DNA from: Roseateles toxinivorans
Lineage (GTDB): Bacteria; Pseudomonadota; Gammaproteobacteria; Burkholderiales; Burkholderiaceae_C
NCBI RefSeq assembly: GCF_004362525.1
Contig: NZ_SNXS01000002.1
Span: forward strand, 620,001-684,000
Reading direction: 5' to 3'
DNA length: 64,000 nt
Both the position numbers and the translations under genes were made by a program. Of the stretch, positions 1 through 9,964 are shown one piece after another. Position 1 is the first letter of the stretch; every line of letters starts with the position of its first letter. The notes below the pieces were generated by a model. That model saw only the letters and a list, made by a program, of their open reading frames with translations, was not told where the DNA came from and did no database searches.

Positions 1-350
1 TCCCACAGCGAGTCGCGCTGGAAGACGCAGAACAGCGCCGGCGTCAGGGTGTCGACGCCATGGGCGGCCGCGTCGCCCATCTTCTGCTGCACGCCGATGA
101 AGTCTCCGGCGAGCAGAAAGCTGAGGATCTGCCGGCGCCCGTCGCTGAGCGTCTTGTAGCGGAAGGCCCAGCCTTCGCGCAGCGTGTAGAGCGGGGCATC
201 AGTCTGCCCTTCGTGGATCAGGGTCTCGTCGGCTTCAAGGCGCACCTCGCGCCGTTTTAGCGACTGCACCAAGTCGACTTCATCGGTGCTGTGCTCAAGA
301 AACAGAGGCAGCGGCCGCAGGGGGCAATCGGCACAGCGGGTTTCGGTCAT
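1..350 (-). CDS. Crp/Fnr-family transcriptional regulator, N-terminal part (cut by window edge)
   Basis: Reading down from an ATG at 350 gives an open frame that leaves the window, so only about 116 N-terminal residues are visible. They begin MTETRCADCPLRPL and continue into a cyclic-nucleotide-binding-like beta roll with the usual 'LREGWAFRYKTLSDGRRQIL' and 'LLAGDFIGVQ' segments. This is the sensory half of a Crp/Fnr regulator; the helix-turn-helix lies outside. Two N-terminal cysteines (CxxC) recall FNR-type proteins, but the remaining FNR cysteines cannot be judged. It lies 64 bases downstream of the P450 gene on the same strand and could be its last operon member or an independent gene. 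Confidence 0.85.
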   Translation of the reverse strand, partial: MTETRCADCPLRPLPLFLEHSTDEVDLVQSLKRREVRLEADETLIHEGQTDAPLYTLREGWAFRYKTLSDGRRQILSFLLAGDFIGVQQKMGDAAAHGVDTLTPALFCVFQRDSLW

Positions 351-414
351 GGTTCAGCTCATCAGAGGCGGTGACCGCGGGAGGGGACTCCGCCATTGTG
401 GCTGAACGAACGAT

Positions 415-2736
415 CTACAGCTCCAGCACCAGCTTCTGACCGCCGCAGGCGCGCGAGCAGCAGCTCATCATCTGCCGGTTGGCCTCACGCTCGGCGCGGG
501 TCAGCACGACGTCGCGGTGATCGACCTGACCGCTGAGCACCGACACCTCGCAGGAGCCGCACAGCCCCTCCTCGCAATCGCTCTGGATGTCCACATTGGC
601 GGCGCGCAACGCGGCCAGCAGGGTCTGGTCGGCGCGCACCGGGATCGTGAAGCCGGAGTCCTTCAGCTCGACCTCGAAGGCCTGCTCCCTGGCCGGGTCC
701 AGCGTGCCCACCGTCGAGACGAAGTGCTCGACGCGCAGCGCGTCCTCGGGCCAGGCGGCGCAGGCCTGCGCCAGCGCATCAAGCATGCGCACCGGGCCGC
801 AGGCGTAGATCTGCGTGCCGGCCTCGGGTGTGGCGAGCAGCGCCTGCAGATCGAGGCGGCTGCCCTCCGCGCTGACGTGCACGTGCAGCTGCTCACCATG
901 CAGGGCCGCTAAATCGTCCAGCATCGCCATGCCGGCGCGCGAGCGGCCGCAATAGTGCAGCTGATATTCGATGCCCAGCGCATGCGCACGGCGCGCCATC
1001 GCGCTGACCGGCGTGATGCCGATGCCGCCGGCGATCAGGATCAGCCTTTGCGCCGACTCATCGAGCCGGAAGTGGTTGCGCGGCCCGCGTATCTTCAGCC
1101 GGTCGCCGACCAAGACCCGCCCATGGACCCAGGCCGAGCCGCCGCGGCCCGCGGCCTCGCGCAGCACGGCAATCTCCAGCGCGCGCTCGTCGGCCGGGTC
1201 GCCGCACAGCGAGTACTGGCGCGACAGCTCGGCGCTACCGCACTCCACATCAATGTGCGCGCCCGGTGCCCAGCGCGGCAGGGCCTGGCCATCGGGCGAC
1301 ACCAATCGCAGCTTGATGACGCCCTCGGCCAGCGGCGTGATGGCCTCGACGATCACCGGTCGTGTGATCGCGTGCTTGGACGGCTCGCCGATGCGCACCG
1401 GCTGCTGCCTGCGCAGCAGCTCGGGCGTGTTCCGCTCGGGGTTCAGCGCCGCATCCCACTCGACCCACAGATGCTCGGGCCCGCGGAACGAGGTGTTGGG
1501 CACATAGCTGAAGGTCTGCTGCGCCAGGCGCATATGGGGCAGCCGGCGCGTGAACTCTTCCAGGAAGATCTGCATCTCCATGCGCGCCAGGTTCTTGCCC
1601 ATGCATTGGTGGGCGCCGTAGCCGAAGGTCAGGTGCTCGCTCGCGTTGTCGCGGCGTATGTCGAACAGGTCGGCGTCGGCGAAGTGGCGTTCGTCGTGAT
1701 TGGCCGACGAGGTGACGATCAGCAGCTTGGAACCGGCCGGAATGGCGATGCCGTCGATGACCACATCGGTCGTTGCCAGGCGCCGCCAGGCCGCCACCGA
1801 GCCGTTGTGGCGCAGGCATTCCTCGACGGCATTGGGGATCAGGCTCGGGTCTTCGCAGATGTCTTGCCAGGCCCTCGGGTGCTGCAGCAGCAGCTTCATC
1901 GCATTGGCCGTGGCATTGGCCGTGGTCTCGTGGGCGGCGACGATGCCGGCCATCATCATCGAATGCAGGTACGAGTCGGTGACGACCTCGGGGTGCAACA
2001 CCTGCTGGCGTATGCCGTATTTCATCCAGCCCGGGCCCGAGGGGTCGAGCCGCATCTTGGCCAGGATCTGGCCGGCCAGCTGCCAGAAATTACCCACAGC
2101 ATGGGCCACTGCCACCTGCTCCTCCGGCTTGGGCCGGCCCCAGGTATTGACGGTGTGGGCGATGGAGTAGCGGCGCAGCGCGTCCATGTCTTCCTCGGGC
2201 ACGCCGAGGAAGTGCAGGGCTACCGTCAGCGGCACCTCCCACAGCAGCTGGTCGACCAGATCGGCCCGGCCGTCGTTGATGAAACGGTCCACATACTGGC
2301 GCGTCAGCTCCCGCACCATCGGTTCATGCGCCTTCAGCGCCTCGGGCGTGAACGGCTCCATCAGCACGCGGCGGCGCGGCATGTGCGCCGGCTCGTCCTC
2401 GTTGACCAGGGTGCGGTTCATCGCATAGCCATAGCTGGCCAGCACCGCATTGGCCTCGGGGCCGGTCGGTGTGATCTTCTCCAGCGCAATCGAGGGGCTG
2501 AAGGTGATGTTGTCGCGGAAGATGGCCTTGATGGCATCAAACCGCGTCACCACCCAGTAGCCCAGCTGCGGGCTGAAGAAGGTGGGCTCCTGTTCGCGGG
2601 CCCAGCGCAGGTACTCGGGCGGGTCCTGCTGATAGCCGTCGCCGAAGGGGTCGAAGGCCATCGCCTGGACACTGACCGGGCAGGTGCCTGCGGCGGCAGG
2701 CGCCATCGCGGCGTGGGGGAAGGGGCAGGTGGCCAT
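415..2736 (-). CDS. Self-sufficient cytochrome P450 (P450-reductase-ferredoxin fusion, CYP116B/RhF type)
   Basis: A 773-residue NAD(P)H-dependent monooxygenase that carries its whole electron chain. The P450 domain (about 25-430) shows the oxygen-binding I-helix AGIVAAHETT (263-272), an ExxR pair (306-309) and the heme loop FGYGAHQCMG with ligand Cys378. A phthalate-dioxygenase-reductase-like FMN/NAD(P)H module follows (about 460-685) with RQYSLC, GGIGITP (570-576) and CGP. A C-terminal plant-type [2Fe-2S] domain has CEEGLCGSC (Cys721, 726, 729) and a fourth Cys near 759. The ATG at 2736 is preferred over an upstream TTG at 2754 because AGGAG lies 7 bases before it. The gene begins 18 bases after the Bug receptor stop, suggesting co-transcription. 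The substrate cannot be read from sequence; family members hydroxylate or dealkylate aromatics, alkanes and thiocarbamates. Confidence 0.96.
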   Translation of the reverse strand: MATCPFPHAAMAPAAAGTCPVSVQAMAFDPFGDGYQQDPPEYLRWAREQEPTFFSPQLGYWVVTRFDAIKAIFRDNITFSPSIALEKITPTGPEANAVLASYGYAMNRTLVNEDEPAHMPRRRVLMEPFTPEALKAHEPMVRELTRQYVDRFINDGRADLVDQLLWEVPLTVALHFLGVPEEDMDALRRYSIAHTVNTWGRPKPEEQVAVAHAVGNFWQLAGQILAKMRLDPSGPGWMKYGIRQQVLHPEVVTDSYLHSMMMAGIVAAHETTANATANAMKLLLQHPRAWQDICEDPSLIPNAVEECLRHNGSVAAWRRLATTDVVIDGIAIPAGSKLLIVTSSANHDERHFADADLFDIRRDNASEHLTFGYGAHQCMGKNLARMEMQIFLEEFTRRLPHMRLAQQTFSYVPNTSFRGPEHLWVEWDAALNPERNTPELLRRQQPVRIGEPSKHAITRPVIVEAITPLAEGVIKLRLVSPDGQALPRWAPGAHIDVECGSAELSRQYSLCGDPADERALEIAVLREAAGRGGSAWVHGRVLVGDRLKIRGPRNHFRLDESAQRLILIAGGIGITPVSAMARRAHALGIEYQLHYCGRSRAGMAMLDDLAALHGEQLHVHVSAEGSRLDLQALLATPEAGTQIYACGPVRMLDALAQACAAWPEDALRVEHFVSTVGTLDPAREQAFEVELKDSGFTIPVRADQTLLAALRAANVDIQSDCEEGLCGSCEVSVLSGQVDHRDVVLTRAEREANRQMMSCCSRACGGQKLVLEL

Positions 2737-2743
2737 GGCGCGA

Positions 2744-2748
2744 CTCCT
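2744..2748 (-). promoter_or_regulatory. Shine-Dalgarno site fixing the P450 start
   Basis: AGGAG on the minus strand lies 7 bases before the ATG at 2736. The alternative TTG at 2754 has no such site, so the shorter protein is chosen. Confidence 0.75.
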
Positions 2749-2754
2749 GTGCAA

Positions 2755-3720
2755 TCAGTCCAGGGTGATCTTCAGATCACGAATCAGTTTCTGCCAACGC
2801 GCAGTCTCGCTCTTCAGCAGCTCGGCGAACTGGGCCGGCGTGTTGCCGACCGGCTCGACGCCGAAGTCGCTGAGGCGCTTGTGAACGGCCGGCTCGTTGA
2901 TCGCCGCGACGACCTGCTTGTTCAGCGCCGTGATCACATCGGCCGGCGTGGCCACCGGCACGACCATGCCCACCAGGGCGGCGGCCTCGACGTTCTTGTA
3001 GCCCAGCTCGGCAAAGGTCGGCACATCGGGCAGCTGGGGCAGGCGCTTGGCATTGGCCACCGCCAGCGCCTTGACCTTGCCCGATTTGATGAAGGCAGCA
3101 CCCGCGGCCAGGTCCACCATCATTGCCGGCACCTGGCCGCCGGCCACCTCGGCCAGGGCCGGTGCGGCGCCGCGGTAGGGCACATGGGTCATCGTCAGGC
3201 CGGTCTCGACCTTCAGCAGCTCCATCGCCAGATGGTGGGGGCTGCCGGCACCGGCCGAGCCGTAGTTCAAACCTTCCGGAGTGGCTTTCGCCTTGGCGAT
3301 GAAGTCCTTGGCGCTGGTGACCGGCAGGCTGGGGCCGACGACCAGGATCATCGGGAAGCGGCCCATCAAGGTGACCGGCGCCAGATCCTTGACCGGGTTG
3401 TAGCTGAGCGTCTTGTACAGCACAGGGTTGAAGATCAGCGTGCCGTTGTCGGCCGACAGCACGGTGTAGCCGTCGGCGGGCGAGCGGGCCGTCTCGGCCG
3501 CGGCAATGGCCGTGTTGGCGCCGGGCTTGTTGTCAACGACCACGGTCTGGCCGACCTGGCTGGACAGCGTCTGGCCAATCGTGCGGGCCAGGAAATCGGA
3601 GCCACCCCCGGCGGCATAGGGCACCAGCCAGCGTATCGGCTTGGACGGGAAGCTCTGGGCCGTGGCCATCGAACTCAGCAATGGCAGGGCCAGGATCAGG
3701 CCGGCGAGGTGCTTTTTCAT
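2755..3720 (-). CDS. Bug-family tripartite tricarboxylate transporter substrate-binding protein
   Basis: A 321-residue periplasmic receptor. It has a signal peptide (MKKHLAGLILALPLLSSMATAQS) and the typical Bug start 'FPSKPIRWLVPYAAGGGSDFLAR', then 'VDNKPGANTAIAA' and the usual two-lobe fold length. The ATG at 3720 is preceded by AAGGAGA. Bug proteins bind carboxylates, amino acids, nicotinate or aromatic acids and often work without a dedicated TctAB channel; none is visible here. It is first in line with the P450 gene and divergent from an IclR regulator, so uptake or sensing of the P450 substrate or a related acid is a reasonable inference. Confidence 0.93.
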   Translation of the reverse strand: MKKHLAGLILALPLLSSMATAQSFPSKPIRWLVPYAAGGGSDFLARTIGQTLSSQVGQTVVVDNKPGANTAIAAAETARSPADGYTVLSADNGTLIFNPVLYKTLSYNPVKDLAPVTLMGRFPMILVVGPSLPVTSAKDFIAKAKATPEGLNYGSAGAGSPHHLAMELLKVETGLTMTHVPYRGAAPALAEVAGGQVPAMMVDLAAGAAFIKSGKVKALAVANAKRLPQLPDVPTFAELGYKNVEAAALVGMVVPVATPADVITALNKQVVAAINEPAVHKRLSDFGVEPVGNTPAQFAELLKSETARWQKLIRDLKITLD

Positions 3721-3741
3721 CGAGTCTCCTTGATTTTGATC

Positions 3742-3772
3742 ACGCAATGCGTAAGTATCATGCGCATTGCGT
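3742..3772. promoter_or_regulatory. Tandem palindromes, probable IclR operator
   Basis: The space between the divergent Bug and IclR genes holds ACGCAATGCG (3742-3751) and its exact reverse complement CGCATTGCGT (3763-3772). Each arm is itself part of an 11-base palindrome of form RCGCAWTGCGT (3742-3752 exact; 3762-3772 with one mismatch), and their centres lie 20 bases apart, about two helical turns. This fits side-by-side binding of regulator dimers. No other palindrome of this quality is seen in the 128-base interval. Confidence 0.7.
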
Positions 3773-3848
3773 AATTAATGCATCAAGGGAAAACCCTTGA
3801 TTTGAATCAAGGCAAGCCCAGCCTCACAACTGCTTAACATCGGCGCCC

Positions 3849-4652
3849 ATGGACTTCAACGACGACACCGCCCCCCGCGCCCGCCGCCAGCGCGTGCAAT
3901 CGGCCGAAACCGGCATGGCCGTGCTGAAGGGTTTGGCACGGCTGGGCGGCCGCGCCAGCCTGACGTCGCTGGCCGCCCATGTGGGCGAGAGCCCGGCCAA
4001 GGTGCATCGCTATCTGGCCAGCCTGGTCGAGGAGGGGCTGGTCGCGCAGGACGCCGGGTCCCAGGCCTATTACCTGGGCGCCGAGGCCATACAGATCGGC
4101 CTGGCAGCGATGCGTCAGGCCGACCCGATACGCGCCGCCGAGCCGGCCCTGGTGCGGCTGCGCGAGAGCCTGGAGGTGACTTGTTTTCTGGCCGTGATGG
4201 GCAACAAGGGCCCGACCATCGTGCGCATGGAGGAGCCCGGCCTGCCGGTGACGGTGAATGTGCGCGCCGGCTCGGTGCTGTCGATGCTGTGGTCGGCCAG
4301 CGGCCGCGCCTTTCTGGGCTTTCTTGACGAGTCGCGGGTGCGGGCCTTCGCCGAGGAGGATCTGGCCGCTGCGCCGCCCGAGCAGCGCGCGCAGCTGGAT
4401 GCCGCGGATCCGATCGGCCAGTTGCGGCGCGAGGTGCAGGCCGCTGGCTGTGCCACCGTGCGCGATACCTATCTGCGTGGCATCAGCGCCGTGGCCGCGC
4501 CGCTGTACGACCATGCCGGCCGCGTCTGCGCGGTGCTGACGGCGCTGGGCGCGACCGGTGGGTTTGACCCTGCGGCGGACGGCGTGATTGCCACGGCCGT
4601 ACGTAACGAAGCCCGGGCGGCCAGCGAGCAGCTGGGCCAGACCCGGGCTTGA
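3849..4652 (+). CDS. IclR-family transcriptional regulator
   Basis: A 267-residue regulator. The N-terminal winged helix-turn-helix (about 15-80: SAETGMAVLKGLARLGGRAS, then SLAAHVGESPAKVHRYLASL) is followed by the IclR effector-binding GAF-like domain (about 95-260). It is transcribed away from the Bug-P450 unit across a short control region with tandem palindromes, the standard layout for an IclR protein that controls its neighbour and itself. The effector is presumably a substrate or product of that pathway. Its 3' end faces the OmpA-type gene with only 15 bases between, and no terminator hairpin is seen there. Confidence 0.93.
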   Translation: MDFNDDTAPRARRQRVQSAETGMAVLKGLARLGGRASLTSLAAHVGESPAKVHRYLASLVEEGLVAQDAGSQAYYLGAEAIQIGLAAMRQADPIRAAEPALVRLRESLEVTCFLAVMGNKGPTIVRMEEPGLPVTVNVRAGSVLSMLWSASGRAFLGFLDESRVRAFAEEDLAAAPPEQRAQLDAADPIGQLRREVQAAGCATVRDTYLRGISAVAAPLYDHAGRVCAVLTALGATGGFDPAADGVIATAVRNEARAASEQLGQTRA

Positions 4653-4667
4653 GGGGCGGACGCCGGC

Positions 4668-5825
4668 TCAGCGGGTGCCGGTCACCTCGATGACAACGCG
4701 GCGATCGGGCTGCAGGCAGGCGATCAACTTCGCCGTCTGCTGGGTGCCCTTGCAGTCGCCGGGCTGCGTGACCGGCATCGACTCGCCCTTGCCGCTGGCG
4801 TTGACCTTGCTGCCCTCAATGCCGCCCGGGGCTACCAGATAGGCCTTGACCGCTTCGGCGCGCTGCGTCGAGAGGCGCTGGTTGTAGGCCTCGCTGCCCA
4901 GTCGGTCGGTATGGCCCTCGACCATGATCACGTCGAAGCGGGTGGCGCGAGTTTCGCTTGCGAACTGGTCCAAGGCCAGCCGGCCCTCGGGCTTGATCGT
5001 CGACTGATCGAAGCCGAACAGCGACTCCGCGGCAAAGCTTACGCGCCGGGGCGGGGGCGGCGCGGCCGGCACCACCACTGGCGGAGGAGGGGGCGCCGCG
5101 GCAACGATGACCGGCGCCGGTGCGGGCGGCGGCTCATAGACCGGCGCGGCGCTGACCCGCGGCGCCACCGTTGGCGCGCGACCGAACGGGAACACCAGGC
5201 TCAGCGACACCACGTTGACGCCGCCGTGATTGCCCACCGCGTCATTGACGCGGTAGTGCTCGGCCTCGCCGCGCAGCAGCAGCGACGGACCGAAGGCGTA
5301 TTGCAGGCCAGCGCCGGCCTTGTAGTTGACCTCGCGGCTGCTCGGGTTCGGGTTCAGCACGGCCACCGCGCCGGTGCCGCTGAAGTGGTCACGGGTACGC
5401 GCATGCTGCGCGCCCAGCCGCACGAAGGCGGACAGGCGCTCGGTCAGCGGCATCGTGCCGATCAGGTCGAGGTTGATGCCCGACAACCGGATCTGGCCAT
5501 TGAGCGAACCCGTTGGCGTGGTGGTGGTGGCGAAGCCGAACTTGCCCAGATCGAAGTAGCCCAGCTCGACGCCCAGGTGGCGGTTGAACTGATAGCCACC
5601 GAACAGCTTGAAGGCCTTGTCGCGCTCGTCACGGTTGAAGCCGGTGACCGTCAAGCCATTGCCGACCAGGCTCGAGCTGATGCGCTCCTGGTCGATCCTG
5701 GCCCTCGACGAGCCGACGGACAGGCCACCGTAGTAGTAGCTGTCGTCCTGGGCCAGGGCGGCGGTGGCGAGCACCGAGCCGAGGCCGGCCAGGGTCAGGA
5801 ATCGCAGGGTGTGATTGGAGATCAT
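4668..5825 (-). CDS. OmpA-family outer membrane protein (beta-barrel plus peptidoglycan-binding domain)
   Basis: A 385-residue precursor: signal peptide ending ATAALAQ, an OmpA-like eight-stranded barrel (about 27-215, 'YYYGGLSVGSSRARIDQ' to 'SLVFPFGR'), a Pro/Ala-rich linker (about 220-270), and a C-terminal OmpA domain. The last carries the peptidoglycan-binding signature 'VEGHTDRLGSEAYNQRLSTQRA' with the conserved Asp and Arg. A second in-frame ATG at 5885 overlaps the stop of the preceding gene as ATGA and would add 20 residues (MNARTPARFKRAST...); 5825 gives the cleaner signal peptide, but the overlap argues for translational coupling. It probably anchors envelope to cell wall and may work with the ice-binding-type lipoprotein before it. 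Confidence 0.9.
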   Translation of the reverse strand: MISNHTLRFLTLAGLGSVLATAALAQDDSYYYGGLSVGSSRARIDQERISSSLVGNGLTVTGFNRDERDKAFKLFGGYQFNRHLGVELGYFDLGKFGFATTTTPTGSLNGQIRLSGINLDLIGTMPLTERLSAFVRLGAQHARTRDHFSGTGAVAVLNPNPSSREVNYKAGAGLQYAFGPSLLLRGEAEHYRVNDAVGNHGGVNVVSLSLVFPFGRAPTVAPRVSAAPVYEPPPAPAPVIVAAAPPPPPVVVPAAPPPPRRVSFAAESLFGFDQSTIKPEGRLALDQFASETRATRFDVIMVEGHTDRLGSEAYNQRLSTQRAEAVKAYLVAPGGIEGSKVNASGKGESMPVTQPGDCKGTQQTAKLIACLQPDRRVVIEVTGTR

Positions 5826-5881
5826 CGTGTGCTTTCGGACAGTCGTTGAGGCGCGCTTGAATCGGGCGGGGGTGCGAGCGT

Positions 5882-7780
5882 TCATGGCGCAACAATCGTG
5901 GTGTTGACCAGGGTCACCGAGGCCGTCAGGCCGATCGCGCGACCGACCAGGGTGGTCTGTATGGCCTGACCGGCGGTGGAGAAGGTCACGCCGGCCGGCG
6001 CGATGATGGTGCCCACCATGGTGCTGCCGTCCTCGACGCGGGCCGCGCTGCCGACCTGCCAGAACACGTTCTTGGCCTGGGCGCCGTTGATCAGGACCAC
6101 ACGGCGCGGCGTGGCTTGCAGGCCCACGGTCAGTGCCGAGGCGCTCTGGAAGACCCACGCTGCGTTGGCGTTGCCTTTTGCATCCAGGGTCAGGTCGCCG
6201 CTGGTGACGTCGAAGGTGCCGCCGGCCGAGGTGTAGACCCCCGGAGCCAGCACCAGGCCGCCGAGCTGACCGGCGCCAGGATCGGTGCCGGGCGGCAGGG
6301 CCACCATCAGGTTGTAGGCGGCCTGCGCGTCAGCACGGGCCTGGACAGCAATGGCCAGCGTCGTGCTCGTGCCCGGTGCCGGGGGGCCGCAGTTGATGCT
6401 GCCGTTGACCGCACCGATGTTCAGCGGCGTCTGCGTGTAGGCATTGCTCGCGTCATGGAAGCCGGTGATCAGCGAGCATGCCGCGGTGCTGCCCAGATTG
6501 CCACCCACCACGGTGTTGATGCCCTGGTTGGTGACACCTGCTGCGCCGCCAAACGCCCCGAAGGACGCGGCCGAGCCAAGGTCCACCGTGGTCACGAGCG
6601 TCCCGCAGGACGTCACGCCGGTGGAGAAGGCCCAGATCCGGGCGGTCGCCAGCGCATTGCCGGCCAGGTCCTTGACGCCGGTGCTGCCAGCGGCAATGGT
6701 GACGACGTAGCCTCGGTCCGCGGGCAGTCCCGTCGCGGCCGTGGGCGCAAAGGTCGCCACCCGGGTCAGTGCGTTGTAGCTGACGGAGCCGGCCGCGGCC
6801 ACGCCGCCGTCGGTGACGCTGAAGCTCGATGTCGTGATCGTTGCCGCGTCCATGTCCTCGCTGAAGGTCGCGCTGACGCTGGCCGTGGCCGAGCAGACGG
6901 CCGTGTCGGCATCGACCGGGCTGATGGCAATCACCTCAGGGGCGATGCTGTCGGTCGACGCACCCGTGGTGAAGGTCCAGACCTGATTGCCGGCTGCGGG
7001 CAGACTGGCGGTGTTGCCGGCAAGCGCGTTACCGGCAAGATCGGTGGCCGCCGTGGAGATCGTCGCCGTGTACAGCGAGCCGCTGGCCAGCGAGGCCGCC
7101 AGGGCCGGCGTGAAGGTGGCGGTCCGTGAGGCGGCCACATAGGTGACGGTGCCTGCCACCGCTGCGCCCGCGGTGGTGTTGGTGACGCTGAAGCTTGCGG
7201 CGGTCAAGGTCGCCGGATTCATCGGCTCACTGAAGGTGGCGCTGATCTTGGTGTTGATCGGCACCTCGGTGGCGCCGGCCAGCGGCAGGGTGACGGTGAC
7301 GGTTGGCCGCGTCGTGTCGAGCGCCGCGGCCGGGCCGGTGACGAAGCTCCACACGAAGGCAGCGGACAGCGGCACATCGGTCATGTCCATCACGCCAGTG
7401 CTGATGGTGGCCGTGCAGGTGGTGGTCGGCGGCAGCGGTGCGGCCGGTGTCAGGGTTGCAATCCGGGTGGCGGCGTCATAGCTGACGGTCGCTGTCACCG
7501 CCGTGCTGCCCGGGCAGCCCAGGCTGAAGCTGGCCGGCGTCAATGACGCGGCTTTCATCGGCTTGCTGAAGATGGCCGTCACCTTGGATCGGATGTCCAC
7601 TCCGGTCACGATCGGCGTGTTCGCCACCGGCGAGGTCGCGGTGACGGTGGGCACGCGGGTGATGTCGGGCGTGCCCAGTACCGGGTCGAGATCGCCGCCA
7701 CCGCAGCCCGACAGCGCGGCGATCAGCAGGGTGCAGGCTCCAAGCTTCGGTGCGTTGAAGAAGGTGCGGAGTGCGTGCAT
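5882..7780 (-). CDS. Lipoprotein with three Ig-like (Big_5) repeats and a C-terminal ice-binding-like DUF3494 domain
   Basis: A 632-residue exported protein. A lipoprotein signal ends in the lipobox LSGC (Cys26). Three SbsA-type bacterial Ig-like repeats follow at about 44-148, 158-273 and 279-388, each with 'ATFSEPM'-type and 'WTFTTG'-type edges. The C-terminus (about 400-632) has the DUF3494 pattern: 'ASFGAFGGAAGVTNQG', 'VVGGNLGST', 'LAPGVYTSAGG', 'VFWQVGSAARVEDGSTMVGTI' and a final 'VTLVNTTIV'. DUF3494 domains include bacterial and fungal ice-binding proteins; others are adhesins of unknown ligand. The ATG at 7780 has AAGGA in front; an upstream extension has no signal-peptide character. 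Predicted to be a surface-displayed adhesion or ice-binding protein. Confidence 0.88.
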   Translation of the reverse strand: MHALRTFFNAPKLGACTLLIAALSGCGGGDLDPVLGTPDITRVPTVTATSPVANTPIVTGVDIRSKVTAIFSKPMKAASLTPASFSLGCPGSTAVTATVSYDAATRIATLTPAAPLPPTTTCTATISTGVMDMTDVPLSAAFVWSFVTGPAAALDTTRPTVTVTLPLAGATEVPINTKISATFSEPMNPATLTAASFSVTNTTAGAAVAGTVTYVAASRTATFTPALAASLASGSLYTATISTAATDLAGNALAGNTASLPAAGNQVWTFTTGASTDSIAPEVIAISPVDADTAVCSATASVSATFSEDMDAATITTSSFSVTDGGVAAAGSVSYNALTRVATFAPTAATGLPADRGYVVTIAAGSTGVKDLAGNALATARIWAFSTGVTSCGTLVTTVDLGSAASFGAFGGAAGVTNQGINTVVGGNLGSTAACSLITGFHDASNAYTQTPLNIGAVNGSINCGPPAPGTSTTLAIAVQARADAQAAYNLMVALPPGTDPGAGQLGGLVLAPGVYTSAGGTFDVTSGDLTLDAKGNANAAWVFQSASALTVGLQATPRRVVLINGAQAKNVFWQVGSAARVEDGSTMVGTIIAPAGVTFSTAGQAIQTTLVGRAIGLTASVTLVNTTIVAP

Positions 7781-7875
7781 GGTGAGGTCCTTGCGCAGAG
7801 CCTGATCGCGGCGATTGCCACGACAAGCTTGCGTTGTAGGACCTTGGAGCGCAGTCGTCTGTGCGCTGGCGTACG

Positions 7876-9162
<1,287 letters not shown>

Positions 9163-9210
9163 GGCGTCATTTTCGCCGATGCGGCGTGGGTGTGCCCTGT
9201 CACCGGTCTT

Positions 9211-9900
9211 TCAGACGCTGTCCGGGTCGAAGAAGCGTCGCGACAGGCCGGCGCGGCCCGGAAAGAACTTGAAGAAGGGCCGCGCCGCGTCAACCGTGCG
9301 CGCCACCGATGGGCGATCCATCAGGCGATCGAAGTAGGCGCTCAGGCGTTCATGCTGCGGCGCTATCGGTACATAGCTGGCGGCATAGAGCAGGGCCGGT
9401 GCGGCCGCGCAGTCGGCCATGCTGAAGGCATCGCCGGCCAGCCAGGTGCGCCCTTCGAGTTGGTGGTCAATCAGTGCATAGGCCGATGTCAGGCCTTCGC
9501 GGGCCCGGGCCACGCCCTGCGCGTCGCGCTCAGCCTCCGGGCGCAAAAGATCGGCGGTGAGCGCCTGCATAGGCGTCATCACGTACAGGTCGAGCAGGCG
9601 GTCCCAGAGGCGCACCTCGAGCGCTGCGCCGGGGTCCGGCGGGACCAGCGTGCGGCCCGGGCCGGCATGGTGGCGCTGCAGGTGCTCGATGATGATGCTG
9701 GTCTCGGGAACGGGCCGCCCCTGGTCCACCAGCAACGGCATCTTGCCAAGGGGCCACAGCGCCAGGAAGGCCGCGCGCTCGGCCGGATCGCCCAGGTTCA
9801 GCAGACGCCTGTCTGCCTCGATGGCCAGCTCGTCGAGCGCGATCAGCACCTTGTGGCAGCAGGACGACAGGGGGTGGTAGTGCAGCGTCAGCGCGGTCAT
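9211..9900 (-). CDS. Glutathione S-transferase family protein
   Basis: A 229-residue protein with a thioredoxin-like N-terminal domain (MTALTLHYHPLSSCCHKVLIALDEL; the 'PLVDQGRPVPETSIIIEHL' stretch holds the glutathione-contacting Glu-Ser/Thr) and an all-helical C-terminal domain. The ATG at 9900 is chosen because the family begins a few residues before the first beta strand; an upstream start would add 22 residues of no recognisable character. A detoxification or isomerase role is likely, but the substrate is unknown. It diverges from gspA across 64 bases. Confidence 0.88.
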   Translation of the reverse strand: MTALTLHYHPLSSCCHKVLIALDELAIEADRRLLNLGDPAERAAFLALWPLGKMPLLVDQGRPVPETSIIIEHLQRHHAGPGRTLVPPDPGAALEVRLWDRLLDLYVMTPMQALTADLLRPEAERDAQGVARAREGLTSAYALIDHQLEGRTWLAGDAFSMADCAAAPALLYAASYVPIAPQHERLSAYFDRLMDRPSVARTVDAARPFFKFFPGRAGLSRRFFDPDSV

Positions 9901-9964
9901 GGCGGTAGGCGTCCCGGTGTGTGCGGAACGGGAAAGTATCATGTCCCCAGCCCCACTCCCCACC

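Noticed and set aside
2737-2754. TTG start adding six residues to the P450
   Set aside because: The ATG at 2736 has AGGAG at proper distance; the TTG does not.
955-3774. A 939-codon open frame opposite the P450 and Bug genes
   Set aside because: It is the antisense shadow of two well-supported genes; its translation is His/Arg/Gln-rich without any domain, as expected from high-GC reverse frames.
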